Source: Saprospiraceae bacterium
GTDB lineage: Bacteria > Bacteroidota > Bacteroidia > Chitinophagales > Saprospiraceae
Reading direction: 5' to 3'
DNA length: 64,000 nucleotides
Assembly: GCA_016709995.1 (NCBI GenBank)
Contig: JADJLQ010000003.1
Span: 310,001 to 374,000 of the forward strand
How positions within the stretch are numbered: the first letter of the stretch is position 1; each line of letters begins with the position of its first letter. The notes beneath the pieces were generated by a model. It had not been told where the DNA came from. It searched no databases and saw nothing but the letters and a program-made list of their open reading frames with translations. Both the position numbers and the translations under genes were made by a program. This document shows, one piece after another, positions 43,827 through 52,295 of this stretch.

Positions 43827-45221
43827 TTATTTTTTCCATTCTAATTCGATTACTCTTTTTGCAGCAAGGTTGCCTAATCTGACGCCTTCATCACAATCCA
43901 TACGGTAGTGTACACCTAATGTAATTCGACTGTATGCATTTTCTAACCCTGCGACACTAAAGGAAGAGAAACTTCTCGGAGCACCTAAAAACTCAAATCG
44001 ATCTTTGTGACAATTGTCCGTAAAGGATTTATTACTACCTAGAATATCAGTAAGTATAGCTGCTCCTGAACTTCCAAAACCAGAGTGCCCGGAAGGATAA
44101 GCAGGAAAATTTGGCGACATTCCCTTCATATTTGTATAAGGGTGGTTCATTTGGGTCTTCCAGGTTGGGTCTATCAGTTCTTGGATATATTCTACCGGCC
44201 GCCTGACATTATAGGTATATTTAGAATACCAGATAGATATAGCTGCATCAGCCATAGCCATTCCAAGTTTTGCATATAGTTCCACTGCCCGATCCAAACT
44301 AAGCTTTTCATGTTGGACAAGTTGATTGGCTATTACGAGTTGTCTTGCTGCAGGCTCAAAGGTTACTTCAAAAAAATCATCGCTCCAAAATTGACTAATC
44401 CATTGATCTTCAAAGTTTAAATTATCAACGTAAGCTTTGGTTTCGAGTGCTTGTAGGTAAAATTTGGATCCAGGATTTTCGCTGTAAGGTATAGGCGGTT
44501 TTGCTCTAAGGTCGCTGGTTTTCATGGCAAATGGTCTTACTTGACCCCAATATGGAAACAGAGCTGGGGAATAATCTGGTAGGGTAGGTTGCCACAGTTT
44601 TTCGCCATTAGGCCCCACTTTAGGAGGAATATAGCTATTGGGGGTTGGATTTTTATAAGCTTCGTGGCCGGCTGCATCCGTCACACTGAAGTTGAACACG
44701 GCTGTGGCGATGTCTTTGCCGAAAAGTTTTGATCGCTCTAACTCTTCTTTTTCCAAAATAGATTCGTTTTTCAAATTGAATTTAGACTCCAGCGTATTTA
44801 TCCTTTCAAAATCCGCAACCTTGATTTGTGAATAAAATTGGCGTAATATATTAGCATATGCCGCATTTGCAACTGTGGGCCAATGATAAGCTGCTCCAGT
44901 TTGAATTTTTGGAAGCTTTAAGCCGCTAAACTGACTTTCCAAAGATTGATATTCAGGCATACCTGGTACTACAGCTTCATAGGCTGCCAGTCCAACATAG
45001 CCAAACATGCGGGCTGCAGCCGGTGGTCTGTATCCTGTGGAGAAGCGGTCAATCTCTGTAATTAATTCGTTCCAGGCCAATGGGACGGAAGCATCAAATT
45101 CTTTTGTGTCCGAGAATTCTAGCTGCCCTTCCTTACTATTGTCTTTGGTACATGATTGAATAAAAAAAAGGCCACTCCCCATAAGAAGCAGACTGAATCC
45201 AAACTTAAATATTGTTTTCAT
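43827..45221 (-). CDS. Vanadium-dependent haloperoxidase/PAP2-superfamily lipoprotein
   Basis: 464 residues. A signal peptide with lipobox FIQSC makes it a lipoprotein. The PAP2/haloperoxidase pocket is present: VRRPVEYI (basic phosphate/vanadate contact), PAYPSGHSGFGSSGA (Ser-Gly-His), and ENAYSRITLGVHYRMDCDEG (Arg and catalytic His). Family members oxidise halides with H2O2 or hydrolyse phosphate esters; sequence alone does not separate the two, though the length favours the haloperoxidase-type branch. Operator copy 3 lies 23 bases upstream, so it is apparently part of the NO-responsive set. It is convergent with the Rrf2 gene. Confidence 0.85.
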   Translation of the reverse strand: MKTIFKFGFSLLLMGSGLFFIQSCTKDNSKEGQLEFSDTKEFDASVPLAWNELITEIDRFSTGYRPPAAARMFGYVGLAAYEAVVPGMPEYQSLESQFSGLKLPKIQTGAAYHWPTVANAAYANILRQFYSQIKVADFERINTLESKFNLKNESILEKEELERSKLFGKDIATAVFNFSVTDAAGHEAYKNPTPNSYIPPKVGPNGEKLWQPTLPDYSPALFPYWGQVRPFAMKTSDLRAKPPIPYSENPGSKFYLQALETKAYVDNLNFEDQWISQFWSDDFFEVTFEPAARQLVIANQLVQHEKLSLDRAVELYAKLGMAMADAAISIWYSKYTYNVRRPVEYIQELIDPTWKTQMNHPYTNMKGMSPNFPAYPSGHSGFGSSGAAILTDILGSNKSFTDNCHKDRFEFLGAPRSFSSFSVAGLENAYSRITLGVHYRMDCDEGVRLGNLAAKRVIELEWKK

Positions 45222-45244
45222 ATAGAGTATTTAATAAATAATAA

Positions 45245-45260
45245 AGGACAAATATATCCA
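45245..45260 (-). promoter_or_regulatory. Shared palindromic operator, copy 3 (haloperoxidase gene)
   Basis: AGGACAAATATATCCA, identical to the norB copy except for the first base. On the minus strand it includes TATATTTG (45256-45249), a perfect -7 element, 27 bases before the start codon. Confidence 0.75.
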
Positions 45261-45459
45261 CAATATTGAATATTCCTAATTAATTCCTAATTATTTTTTT
45301 TAATTGATATGTGGTTTAATGACTTTAAGCATTAAAATATGGTTCTTGATGACCAGATGGGTTAGTAGAAAAAAAAGGATGCTTAAAGGTAATTAGAGCA
45401 TCTCCGTATAAGCAATTTTTTTTGGATCAAAGATCGCTTTCTAATATTGTACAGATTGA

Positions 45460-46833
45460 TTATTGATGAGGTTTTTCTGTATCCCTTAACCTCTTCACAC
45501 AATTTTCCAGGCTCCTGTACTGATGATAGGCCGCTTTCCAAATATTTCCTTTGCCTCGATCTACATTTTCCGGACTTTTGTCCAGGCCGCTGGAGTACCA
45601 TTCTCCACGCTTATGATCGATGAGATAGGTATTGATATAAGACCACTGTTTTTTGAATTTATCAGCATATTGTAAAGGGTCATTCGGATAGAGGTCAGAT
45701 AATATCAGTAGTGTATTAAGCCCCTCTGCCTGGGTCCACCAATTTTTAGTGGCCTGCGTGACGGTGATACCCGGCACATCTTTAAAATAATATCCATCAT
45801 CGAAAAAGCCTCCAACCGTATCATCCCAACCTCCGGCAAAACATTGGTCAGCCATTTTTTTGGCGATGCGCCAGGTAGTAGTGTCGTTTTTCCAACCTGC
45901 CACCTGCGAAGCCTCCATGAGCAGATAGGCTGTCTCAATATCATGGCCCCAGGATACATAGTCGAGATGTTGGTGTTCTATCACTTCGTGGCTCGAATCT
46001 CTAAAACTGATTGGGGTCCAGTCCGGTTTAAAAAACAATAGCAGGTTGCCTTTTTCATTGACGATCGTATCTCTAACGAGGTAGATCAATTCTTCGAGGC
46101 GTGATTTGACCAGAGGATCTGGCCACACTTCATAGAGGGCGGTCATCGCTTCTAGCAAATGTATAGAGCTGTTTTGATCTTTATAACCCAGGTCAGAAGT
46201 AGATGGGGTCGTAGCTGGTCGTTGTATGACGGCTCCTGTTTTGGTCAGATGTTGGTAATACCCTTTTAAAGCAGGGTCATGACTATGTTCTTCGAGCCAG
46301 TTAAAAGTTTTTTTAGCGAGGTCTAAGCCTTCAGGATCTTTACTCATCATATAGTAAGTAGCTGTGGCATAGAGTCCAAATGAGTTACCATAAGCGGTCT
46401 TAGAGGTATCACCGAGGGGATGACCGGCCTGATCTACCAATTGATAAAAACCTCCATAGTGTTTATCCCACATTTTATCTCTGAGAAATTCAAATCCATG
46501 CTTCGCATAGGACATAAATTGTTTGTCAGCTGGCCAGTGCATCGCAGCCTTTGAGGCATTCCAAAGTAATCGGCCTTGTGATACAATCATTTTCTGTTGA
46601 TTGGGCCCTGGACGGAAGTCTTTGTCAAAGGAAGTAAGATATCCTCCGAACCCGGTATCTATGCAAGCGGGGTACCATATGTCGACCAGGTTGGTTCGTA
46701 GCAGGTGCTCTATCGTATCAGCCAGGACCAACCGTTCGGATAGGGCTTCTGTTTTTTGTTCTTTTGTCTTGCAACCAATTAATACTGCGAAAAGGAATAA
46801 GCAGTAGAAAACACTTTGAATGGATTTGGACAT
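45460..46833 (-). CDS. AGE-family (N-acylglucosamine/cellobiose 2-epimerase-like) lipoprotein
   Basis: 457 residues. A lipoprotein signal ends at AVLIGC. The rest is the (alpha/alpha)6 barrel of the AGE family: GGYLTSFDKDF, SQGRLLWNASKA, YGNSFGLYATATYYM, HQHLDYVSWGHDIETAYLL, KNWWTQAEGLN and GNIWKAAYHQYRSLENC, with the catalytic histidines in these last segments. Related enzymes epimerise C2 of reducing-end glucose or mannose (for example cellobiose or mannobiose 2-epimerase). Most are cytosolic, so the lipoprotein signal is unusual and implies a periplasmic or surface role. It stands alone, 8 kb from the mannoside-type PUL. Confidence 0.83.
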   Translation of the reverse strand: MSKSIQSVFYCLFLFAVLIGCKTKEQKTEALSERLVLADTIEHLLRTNLVDIWYPACIDTGFGGYLTSFDKDFRPGPNQQKMIVSQGRLLWNASKAAMHWPADKQFMSYAKHGFEFLRDKMWDKHYGGFYQLVDQAGHPLGDTSKTAYGNSFGLYATATYYMMSKDPEGLDLAKKTFNWLEEHSHDPALKGYYQHLTKTGAVIQRPATTPSTSDLGYKDQNSSIHLLEAMTALYEVWPDPLVKSRLEELIYLVRDTIVNEKGNLLLFFKPDWTPISFRDSSHEVIEHQHLDYVSWGHDIETAYLLMEASQVAGWKNDTTTWRIAKKMADQCFAGGWDDTVGGFFDDGYYFKDVPGITVTQATKNWWTQAEGLNTLLILSDLYPNDPLQYADKFKKQWSYINTYLIDHKRGEWYSSGLDKSPENVDRGKGNIWKAAYHQYRSLENCVKRLRDTEKPHQ

Positions 46834-47087
46834 TTTTCTGAAATTAAGATGTTAAGTTAATTAGAAATTGAAGATTATTGGTCACCGCATTTAATTAGGA
46901 ATGAAAGTGAGTCGAATATCATCAAATATGCCCTCCTGGCTCATTGGATGGAAAAAATCCAGTTAAGACTAAACTTACCGCACACTATTGTATCAAAATC
47001 GTACACTTTATAAAAAAAATAAATAATACAACTATAAGATTATCAGTGATATATGATTATGGCATGTCATTTACTCTAAAACTGATA
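46834..47087. other. Intergenic region upstream of the permease remnant
   Basis: About 254 AT-rich bases following the epimerase start. I see no promoter box, hairpin or coding frame that can be supported. The frame open from 46944 only becomes recognisable at 47088. Confidence 0.4.
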
Positions 47088-47183
47088 ATGTTTAGATCAT
47101 ACATTTTATTGGGATTAAGAGATCTGTGGAAATCAAAATATTTTTCATTCCTCAAAGTAATTGCACTTAAGATCGGTAAATGA
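47088..47183 (+). pseudogene. N-terminal remnant of a MacB/FtsX-type ABC permease
   Basis: 31 codons starting MFRSYILLGLRDLWKSKYFS and stopping at TGA 47181-47183. This matches the stereotyped N-terminus of Bacteroidota MacB-like permeases (MF.NYLKIA.RNL.K.KGFS.INI.GLAIG), and the intact neighbour starting at 47225 has the same plan. Only the first cytoplasmic helix and part of the first membrane helix remain, so it is probably the scar of a deleted paralogue. Confidence 0.5.
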
Positions 47184-47224
47184 ATAAAGAAGTATTTTGA
47201 TCTAACCTGAAAGTTTAAAAAATT

Positions 47225-49597
47225 ATGTTTATCAATCAATTCAAGCACCTTTTTCGAACTTTGATGGCAGGAGGATTTTATACCTTTATCAATATAGTTG
47301 GACTGGCTGTAGGCATCGCCTCGATCGTATGGGCATACCAGGATGTCCGGTTCGGTCTTAGTTTTGATAATTTTCATCCTGATCAAGAACGCATTTTTAG
47401 AGTAATTACTAAAAATCAGGCAGGGGAAGGCTTAAATGGGTATTGCCCACTTCCTATTGCAGTATTCGCGCCTAAAGATTTCTCCAGTGTGGTTTCTGCA
47501 GTAAGGTGGGAAGATCTTTATTTATCTGTCAAAGGTGCACAGGAGGAAACTTTTGGTGCCAGGGTGGATTATACGGATCCTGCCTTTTTTGAGTACTTTA
47601 ATTTTCCATTGATCAAAGGCTCCAATGATCTTACCAATAAGTCTGCTATACTGATTACAGAATCTGAAGCCACAAAATATTTTGGATCTAAGGACCCCCT
47701 GGGGCAGACTTTGATATTACATGCCGGAGAATCATATCAGCAGCCTCTGACCGTCACAGGCATTCTGAAAGATTTACCGCTCAACTCATCGCTACAATTT
47801 TCTATGCTGACCAATTTTAATAATTATATCAAAAGCGATGGTACCTTTCTTAAATCCGATGAGTGGAGTTGGATGGCGGATGCAATATTTATAAAATTAC
47901 CCAATCCTCAGGATGTAGCCAGGTTAGAACAAGACTTTAATAAGTACTTGCCGCTTCAAAATAACTCCAGAAAAGATATACAAACTCAAAGTTTTATTAT
48001 CGAACCACTGCGTGAAGTTTCCAATCATGATGATGATATGGCAGCAAATGCTTTGCGCGAGCGGCCAAACAATTCAGCAATATATGGGCCGACAGTGCTG
48101 GCTATTTTGATTTTATTATCTGCCTGTCTCAATTTTGCAAATACGACTGTAGCCCGATCCAATAGAAGGCTCAAAGAGATGGGTGTGCGCAAAGTACTGG
48201 GTGGTTCTACGAGTCAATTGATCGTCCAGCAATTAGTAGAGTGTAGTGCAATTGTTTTTTTTGCCATTCTATTATCCATCTTGTTTAATAAATGGTGGTT
48301 GCCCACCTTCAACGGTATGTTTGATGGAATAAAACTAGAAGCACATTATTTGAATGATAGGTCTTTAATGCAGTTTATGATCTTTCTATTAATTGCTGTT
48401 ACTGTTTTGGCAGGCCTTTATCCGGCATATTATGTGAGTAAATACAATGCTACCCAAATCTTTAGAGGTGGTGTAAAATTTGGTGGTTCCAATTTGTTTT
48501 CAAGGATTCTTTTAGGGATGCAGATCGTGATTGCTTTTATTACGGTGACCGCAGGTTTTTCATTCGCCCGTAATGCGGCATTCCAGCGTGATTTTAATTT
48601 TGGATTTAATCAAAACAATATTGTGGGCATATGGACTCCGAAGGAAACCTATCAGCCAATGAGAGATGCATTGGCTCAAATAAATGGTATTGAAGCGATG
48701 GCGGGTAGTAGAAACCATATTGGATTTTCATGGCGAAACCTGGGTATTGAAGCGGAGGGAATTAAGAATGAAATAAAATATCTTGAAGTTGGAGACGATT
48801 ATCTCGATGTGATGGGAGTAAACTTATTGTACGGCCGTGATTTTTCTACAGGTGAAGCTGATTACCAAAAAAGTGCCATTATTTCTGAAAACCTTTGCTC
48901 CTTGTATGGTTGGAAGTCCCAGGATGCTTTAAACAAACAAATTAAAATTGATACCCTTACTTATTCTGTGATCGGGGTGACAAAAAATATCTATATGGGG
49001 GGATTTTTTAATCGATTAGAGCCTATATTGATGGTAAAAACATTAAATCAGGATTATGCTAACCTTATCATTAAAGCCAAGCCAAATTCTTTGCACACTC
49101 TAATGGACCAGCTCAAAGCAACATGGACGGAGCTCTATCCTTTGAGGCCTTTCAACTCATTTTATCAGGACGAATTAGCCACCGAAGCGCAAAAGGTAAA
49201 TGAAAGTATCGCAAAGATATTCTTCTGGTTTGCCGTTATTTCGGTTATGTTGACCGCTACCGGAATGTTTGCTTTGATATCTTTGACCGTATTGAAAAAG
49301 ACAAGAGAGATTGCCATCAGAAGGGTAGTGGGCGCCAAATTGTCTGACATTGTAATCGTCATTCATAAAAACTATTTGTTAATATTCGTGGTTGCATCGA
49401 TATTGGGGATTTTTGCAGGCGCTTCTTTGACTAAATTGTTGATGGATTTGATATTTAAAATTAATATTGGCATTAATAAGGTGACCATCTTGCAGTCTTT
49501 TATGGGAGTATGTTTGTTGATAGCTTTTGTGATTGGATTAAAAATATGGCAAGTCAATAAAATGAGGCCGGCGGCTGTATTAAAGAGTAATCAATAA
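47225..49597 (+). CDS. MacB/FtsX-type ABC transporter permease
   Basis: 790 residues. N-terminal helix HLFRTLMAGGFYTFINIVGL, a periplasmic MacB core domain (~45-280), an FtsX membrane block of three helices (~285-430, with RSNRRLKEMGVRKVLGGS after the first), a second periplasmic domain (~450-660), and a second FtsX block (~670-785, with KKTREIAIRRVVGAK). This is the double FtsX layout of Bacteroidota MacB-like permeases that use ATP in the cytoplasm to drive periplasmic work or efflux. Downstream lie an NTF2-like secreted protein, the cognate ATPase and a TolC-like channel. Substrate unknown. Confidence 0.9.
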   Translation: MFINQFKHLFRTLMAGGFYTFINIVGLAVGIASIVWAYQDVRFGLSFDNFHPDQERIFRVITKNQAGEGLNGYCPLPIAVFAPKDFSSVVSAVRWEDLYLSVKGAQEETFGARVDYTDPAFFEYFNFPLIKGSNDLTNKSAILITESEATKYFGSKDPLGQTLILHAGESYQQPLTVTGILKDLPLNSSLQFSMLTNFNNYIKSDGTFLKSDEWSWMADAIFIKLPNPQDVARLEQDFNKYLPLQNNSRKDIQTQSFIIEPLREVSNHDDDMAANALRERPNNSAIYGPTVLAILILLSACLNFANTTVARSNRRLKEMGVRKVLGGSTSQLIVQQLVECSAIVFFAILLSILFNKWWLPTFNGMFDGIKLEAHYLNDRSLMQFMIFLLIAVTVLAGLYPAYYVSKYNATQIFRGGVKFGGSNLFSRILLGMQIVIAFITVTAGFSFARNAAFQRDFNFGFNQNNIVGIWTPKETYQPMRDALAQINGIEAMAGSRNHIGFSWRNLGIEAEGIKNEIKYLEVGDDYLDVMGVNLLYGRDFSTGEADYQKSAIISENLCSLYGWKSQDALNKQIKIDTLTYSVIGVTKNIYMGGFFNRLEPILMVKTLNQDYANLIIKAKPNSLHTLMDQLKATWTELYPLRPFNSFYQDELATEAQKVNESIAKIFFWFAVISVMLTATGMFALISLTVLKKTREIAIRRVVGAKLSDIVIVIHKNYLLIFVVASILGIFAGASLTKLLMDLIFKINIGINKVTILQSFMGVCLLIAFVIGLKIWQVNKMRPAAVLKSNQ

Positions 49598-49742
49598 ATC
49601 CTCAACTAGGGTTATCGAAATTTAATGCTGACAGCTCAATGTATAGTTATAAAAAAATATTATCCAGGAAGATGTTATTGTCGATATCAATTTCTAGGAA
49701 TTGAAGATATTCTTAATTAATTCATGAATTTAAAATGATAAG

Positions 49743-50195
49743 ATGAAAAAAATATTGGCGCTCCTCATTTGTTTAAATTTGGGTTGGAAAATGCAAGGGC
49801 AAGAAACTAAAGACCATGAGGGAGTCACAAAGGCACTGCTCAATTATGTAGAGGGCTTCTACGAAGGAGATACGCTCAAGCTGATCCAATGCCTAAAACC
49901 GAGTCTGCATAAAATCGGATATTGGAAAAATAAAAAGACCGGCGAATATGACTACGAGGGTCAAATGACTTACGTTCAGGCCATCGAGTTTGCAAGGAAT
50001 GTTATGATTAAAAAAAGCTTTGCTAAACAGGATGCTCCTAAAAAAGTAATTGTGCTTGACATTCAAGAAAAGACTGCTGCCGGCAAGGTTTATGCATGGT
50101 GGGGGATAGATTATGTATTGTTGAGCAAAGATAATGACAAATGGATGATCGAACAGGTGCTTTGGGAAGGACCTCCAGCGAAGGAGAATAAATGA
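49743..50195 (+). CDS. Secreted NTF2-like (putative lumazine-binding type) protein
   Basis: 150 residues with a signal peptide (~1-19, ending MQGQE). The remainder, with VTKALLNYVEGFYEGDTLKL, LKPSLHKIGYWKN, and the end WGIDYVLLSKDNDKWMIEQV, is the cone-shaped NTF2-like fold in the group often named putative lumazine-binding. No catalytic residues are evident. It lies within the ABC export cluster, possibly a periplasmic partner, but such genes are common and the link is weak. Confidence 0.7.
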   Translation: MKKILALLICLNLGWKMQGQETKDHEGVTKALLNYVEGFYEGDTLKLIQCLKPSLHKIGYWKNKKTGEYDYEGQMTYVQAIEFARNVMIKKSFAKQDAPKKVIVLDIQEKTAAGKVYAWWGIDYVLLSKDNDKWMIEQVLWEGPPAKENK

Positions 50196-50289
50196 TAGTA
50201 CCAAATATAATTGTATACCTTTTAAATTTAATTAGGCCTTAAAATTATTTCTTTATATTCATTTTTAAATCAAACAATAAAATACTAAA

Positions 50290-50952
50290 ATGATCAGCTT
50301 AAAAAATATATTCAAATGGGTTAATGTCGGGGGAGCGAGAAATTTTATACTCAGAGACCTTTCTCTAAATATTGAAGAGGGTGAATTTGTGTCTATTATG
50401 GGGCCTTCAGGTTCAGGTAAAACTACCTTGCTCAATGTGATAGGTATGTTAGACGGCTTTGATGAAGGCGAATATAAATTTCTGCATGAAGAAGTCCATA
50501 AAATGAAAGAAAGACAACGTACTCAACTTTACAAACAATATATAGGCTTCGTTTTTCAAGCTTACCATCTTATCGACGAACTCACAGTTTACGAGAACAT
50601 TGAGACCCCGCTTTTGTATCAGGATGTGAAGGGTGGAGAGCGCAAAGCATTGGTAGGAGATATGCTGGATAGATTCAATATTGTGGGAAAGAAAGACCTT
50701 TTCCCCAATCAATTGAGTGGAGGCCAACAGCAGTTAGTCGGTATCGCAAGAGCATTGATAGCCAAGCCCAAACTGATCCTGGCTGATGAACCCACCGGCA
50801 ACCTCAATAGCAAACAAGGCGAAGAGATCATGACCATATTCAAAGAACTGAATGAACAGGGTGTGACCATCATCCAGGTGACCCACTCGGAAAAAAACGC
50901 CACCTACGGTACCAGAATAGTAGAATTGTTGGATGGCAGGTTAAATAATTAA
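50290..50952 (+). CDS. ABC transporter ATP-binding protein (LolD/MacB type)
   Basis: 220 residues, a lone nucleotide-binding domain. Walker A GPSGSGKTTLLN (~38-49), Q-loop VFQAYHLI, signature LSGGQQQLVGIARAL, Walker B LILADEPTGNL and H-loop VTHSE are all intact. This is the LolD/MacB clade that drives FtsX-type permeases, and the one at 47225 is its obvious partner. The TolC-like gene follows 21 bases later. Confidence 0.93.
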   Translation: MISLKNIFKWVNVGGARNFILRDLSLNIEEGEFVSIMGPSGSGKTTLLNVIGMLDGFDEGEYKFLHEEVHKMKERQRTQLYKQYIGFVFQAYHLIDELTVYENIETPLLYQDVKGGERKALVGDMLDRFNIVGKKDLFPNQLSGGQQQLVGIARALIAKPKLILADEPTGNLNSKQGEEIMTIFKELNEQGVTIIQVTHSEKNATYGTRIVELLDGRLNN

Positions 50953-50973
50953 TTGAAGCAATTTTAATAACAC

Positions 50974-52293
50974 ATGAATATTAATAAATTTTTGATTTTA
51001 GGTTTTTTAGTACTGACCTTTGTGAAGGGGTTCTGTCAAAAAACTTATTCGTTAGAGGAATGTATTTCCACGGCATTGCACAATAGCCAATTGGTACGAT
51101 CTACCGATATTAGATTAAAAGACGCTGGTATAGATGTGGATCGTGCCACCGCCTTTAAACTGCCTAGTGCTAGCGCAGGCTTTGGCCATGGTTTGAATTT
51201 TGGACGATCGATCGATCCATCAACCAATGATTTTATCAATGAGCGAATCACCAGGGGCGGATTCTCTGCCCAGGCATTTCAACTGTTATGGCAGGCTGGA
51301 AGTACAAAACAATCTATCAAACAATATCAATATGCTGAAGAAGCCTCTCGCTGGACTTTAAAAAATGAACAGGATAATTTGCAACTTCAAGTCACACTGG
51401 CTTATCTCCAGGTACTTAATAATAAAGAGTTAGCTGCCAGGTCTGCTCAACAGGAATTGACTACCCTGGAGCAGCTCAATCGACTTAAAAATTTAAACGA
51501 TCAGGGTGCTGTCTTACCCAATCTATATTCAGATATGCAGGGTCAATATGCCTTGGATCAAATGAATAGTTTGGATGCCCTGCAAGCCATCAAAACCTCT
51601 AAGCTGGTACTTTCGCAATTAATGAATATTCCATATCAGGAAAGCCTGGAAGTGACCACAGATGCAAGTATCGAAGCGATAGATCAGTTAGCTTTTGGTA
51701 ATTCTAATTTTGATCAGGCGTATTCACAACATGCTCTGATAAAATCCAGTGAGTTTCAAATAAAAAGTGCAGAAGCATCCCTCCTTGCAGCCAAAGCTGA
51801 ACGCTATCCTAGTTTTGGTTTGGGGGCCGATTTTGGATCAAATTATTCCAGTGCATACCGCCTTCAGGGCGATAAAGTAGGGTATCCAAAACAATTATCA
51901 AACAATTTTAATTATGCGACCTATTTGTCATTAAACATACCAATCCTGGATAATGCCAGAGTGCGTTCCAATACCAGGAAGGCGGAAAATGCCATTGAGC
52001 TTGCAAAAGTCAATACTGAGTATGCCAGGACTTTTGTCCAACAAAAAATAGAAGAAGCTAGATTAATGCAAACCAATGCCACAGAACGATATAAGGTTAT
52101 TCAATCCCAGGTTAGTGCTTTTTCGGAATCTTTTCGTGTGACAGAAGCCAGATTTAATGCGGGTGCTATTCATTCAGTTGAATATCTTATTGTTAAAAAT
52201 AATTTGGATCGTGCTCAAAATCAACTTATTGCTGCTAAGTATGAAATAGCCTTCCGAAATAAGATCCTGGATTATTATGCTGGCATTAAATAG
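50974..52293 (+). CDS. TolC-family outer-membrane efflux protein
   Basis: 439 residues with a signal peptide (~1-22). The opening TYSLEECISTALHNSQLVR and the two coiled-coil-rich outer-membrane efflux repeats (YAEEASRWTLKNEQDNLQLQ ..., and KAENAIELAKVNTEYARTFV ... VTEARFNAGAIHSVEYLIVK) mark the TolC trimer fold. Together with the ABC ATPase and permease it should form an envelope-spanning exporter, but no HlyD-type periplasmic adaptor is encoded nearby. It is convergent with the ClC gene, with just 2 bases between their stops. Confidence 0.88.
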   Translation: MNINKFLILGFLVLTFVKGFCQKTYSLEECISTALHNSQLVRSTDIRLKDAGIDVDRATAFKLPSASAGFGHGLNFGRSIDPSTNDFINERITRGGFSAQAFQLLWQAGSTKQSIKQYQYAEEASRWTLKNEQDNLQLQVTLAYLQVLNNKELAARSAQQELTTLEQLNRLKNLNDQGAVLPNLYSDMQGQYALDQMNSLDALQAIKTSKLVLSQLMNIPYQESLEVTTDASIEAIDQLAFGNSNFDQAYSQHALIKSSEFQIKSAEASLLAAKAERYPSFGLGADFGSNYSSAYRLQGDKVGYPKQLSNNFNYATYLSLNIPILDNARVRSNTRKAENAIELAKVNTEYARTFVQQKIEEARLMQTNATERYKVIQSQVSAFSESFRVTEARFNAGAIHSVEYLIVKNNLDRAQNQLIAAKYEIAFRNKILDYYAGIK

Positions 52294-52295
52294 CC

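Noticed and set aside
46944..47087. N-terminal half of the 79-residue frame ending at 47183
   Set aside because: No similarity or start context before 47088; only the last 31 codons resemble a permease N-terminus.
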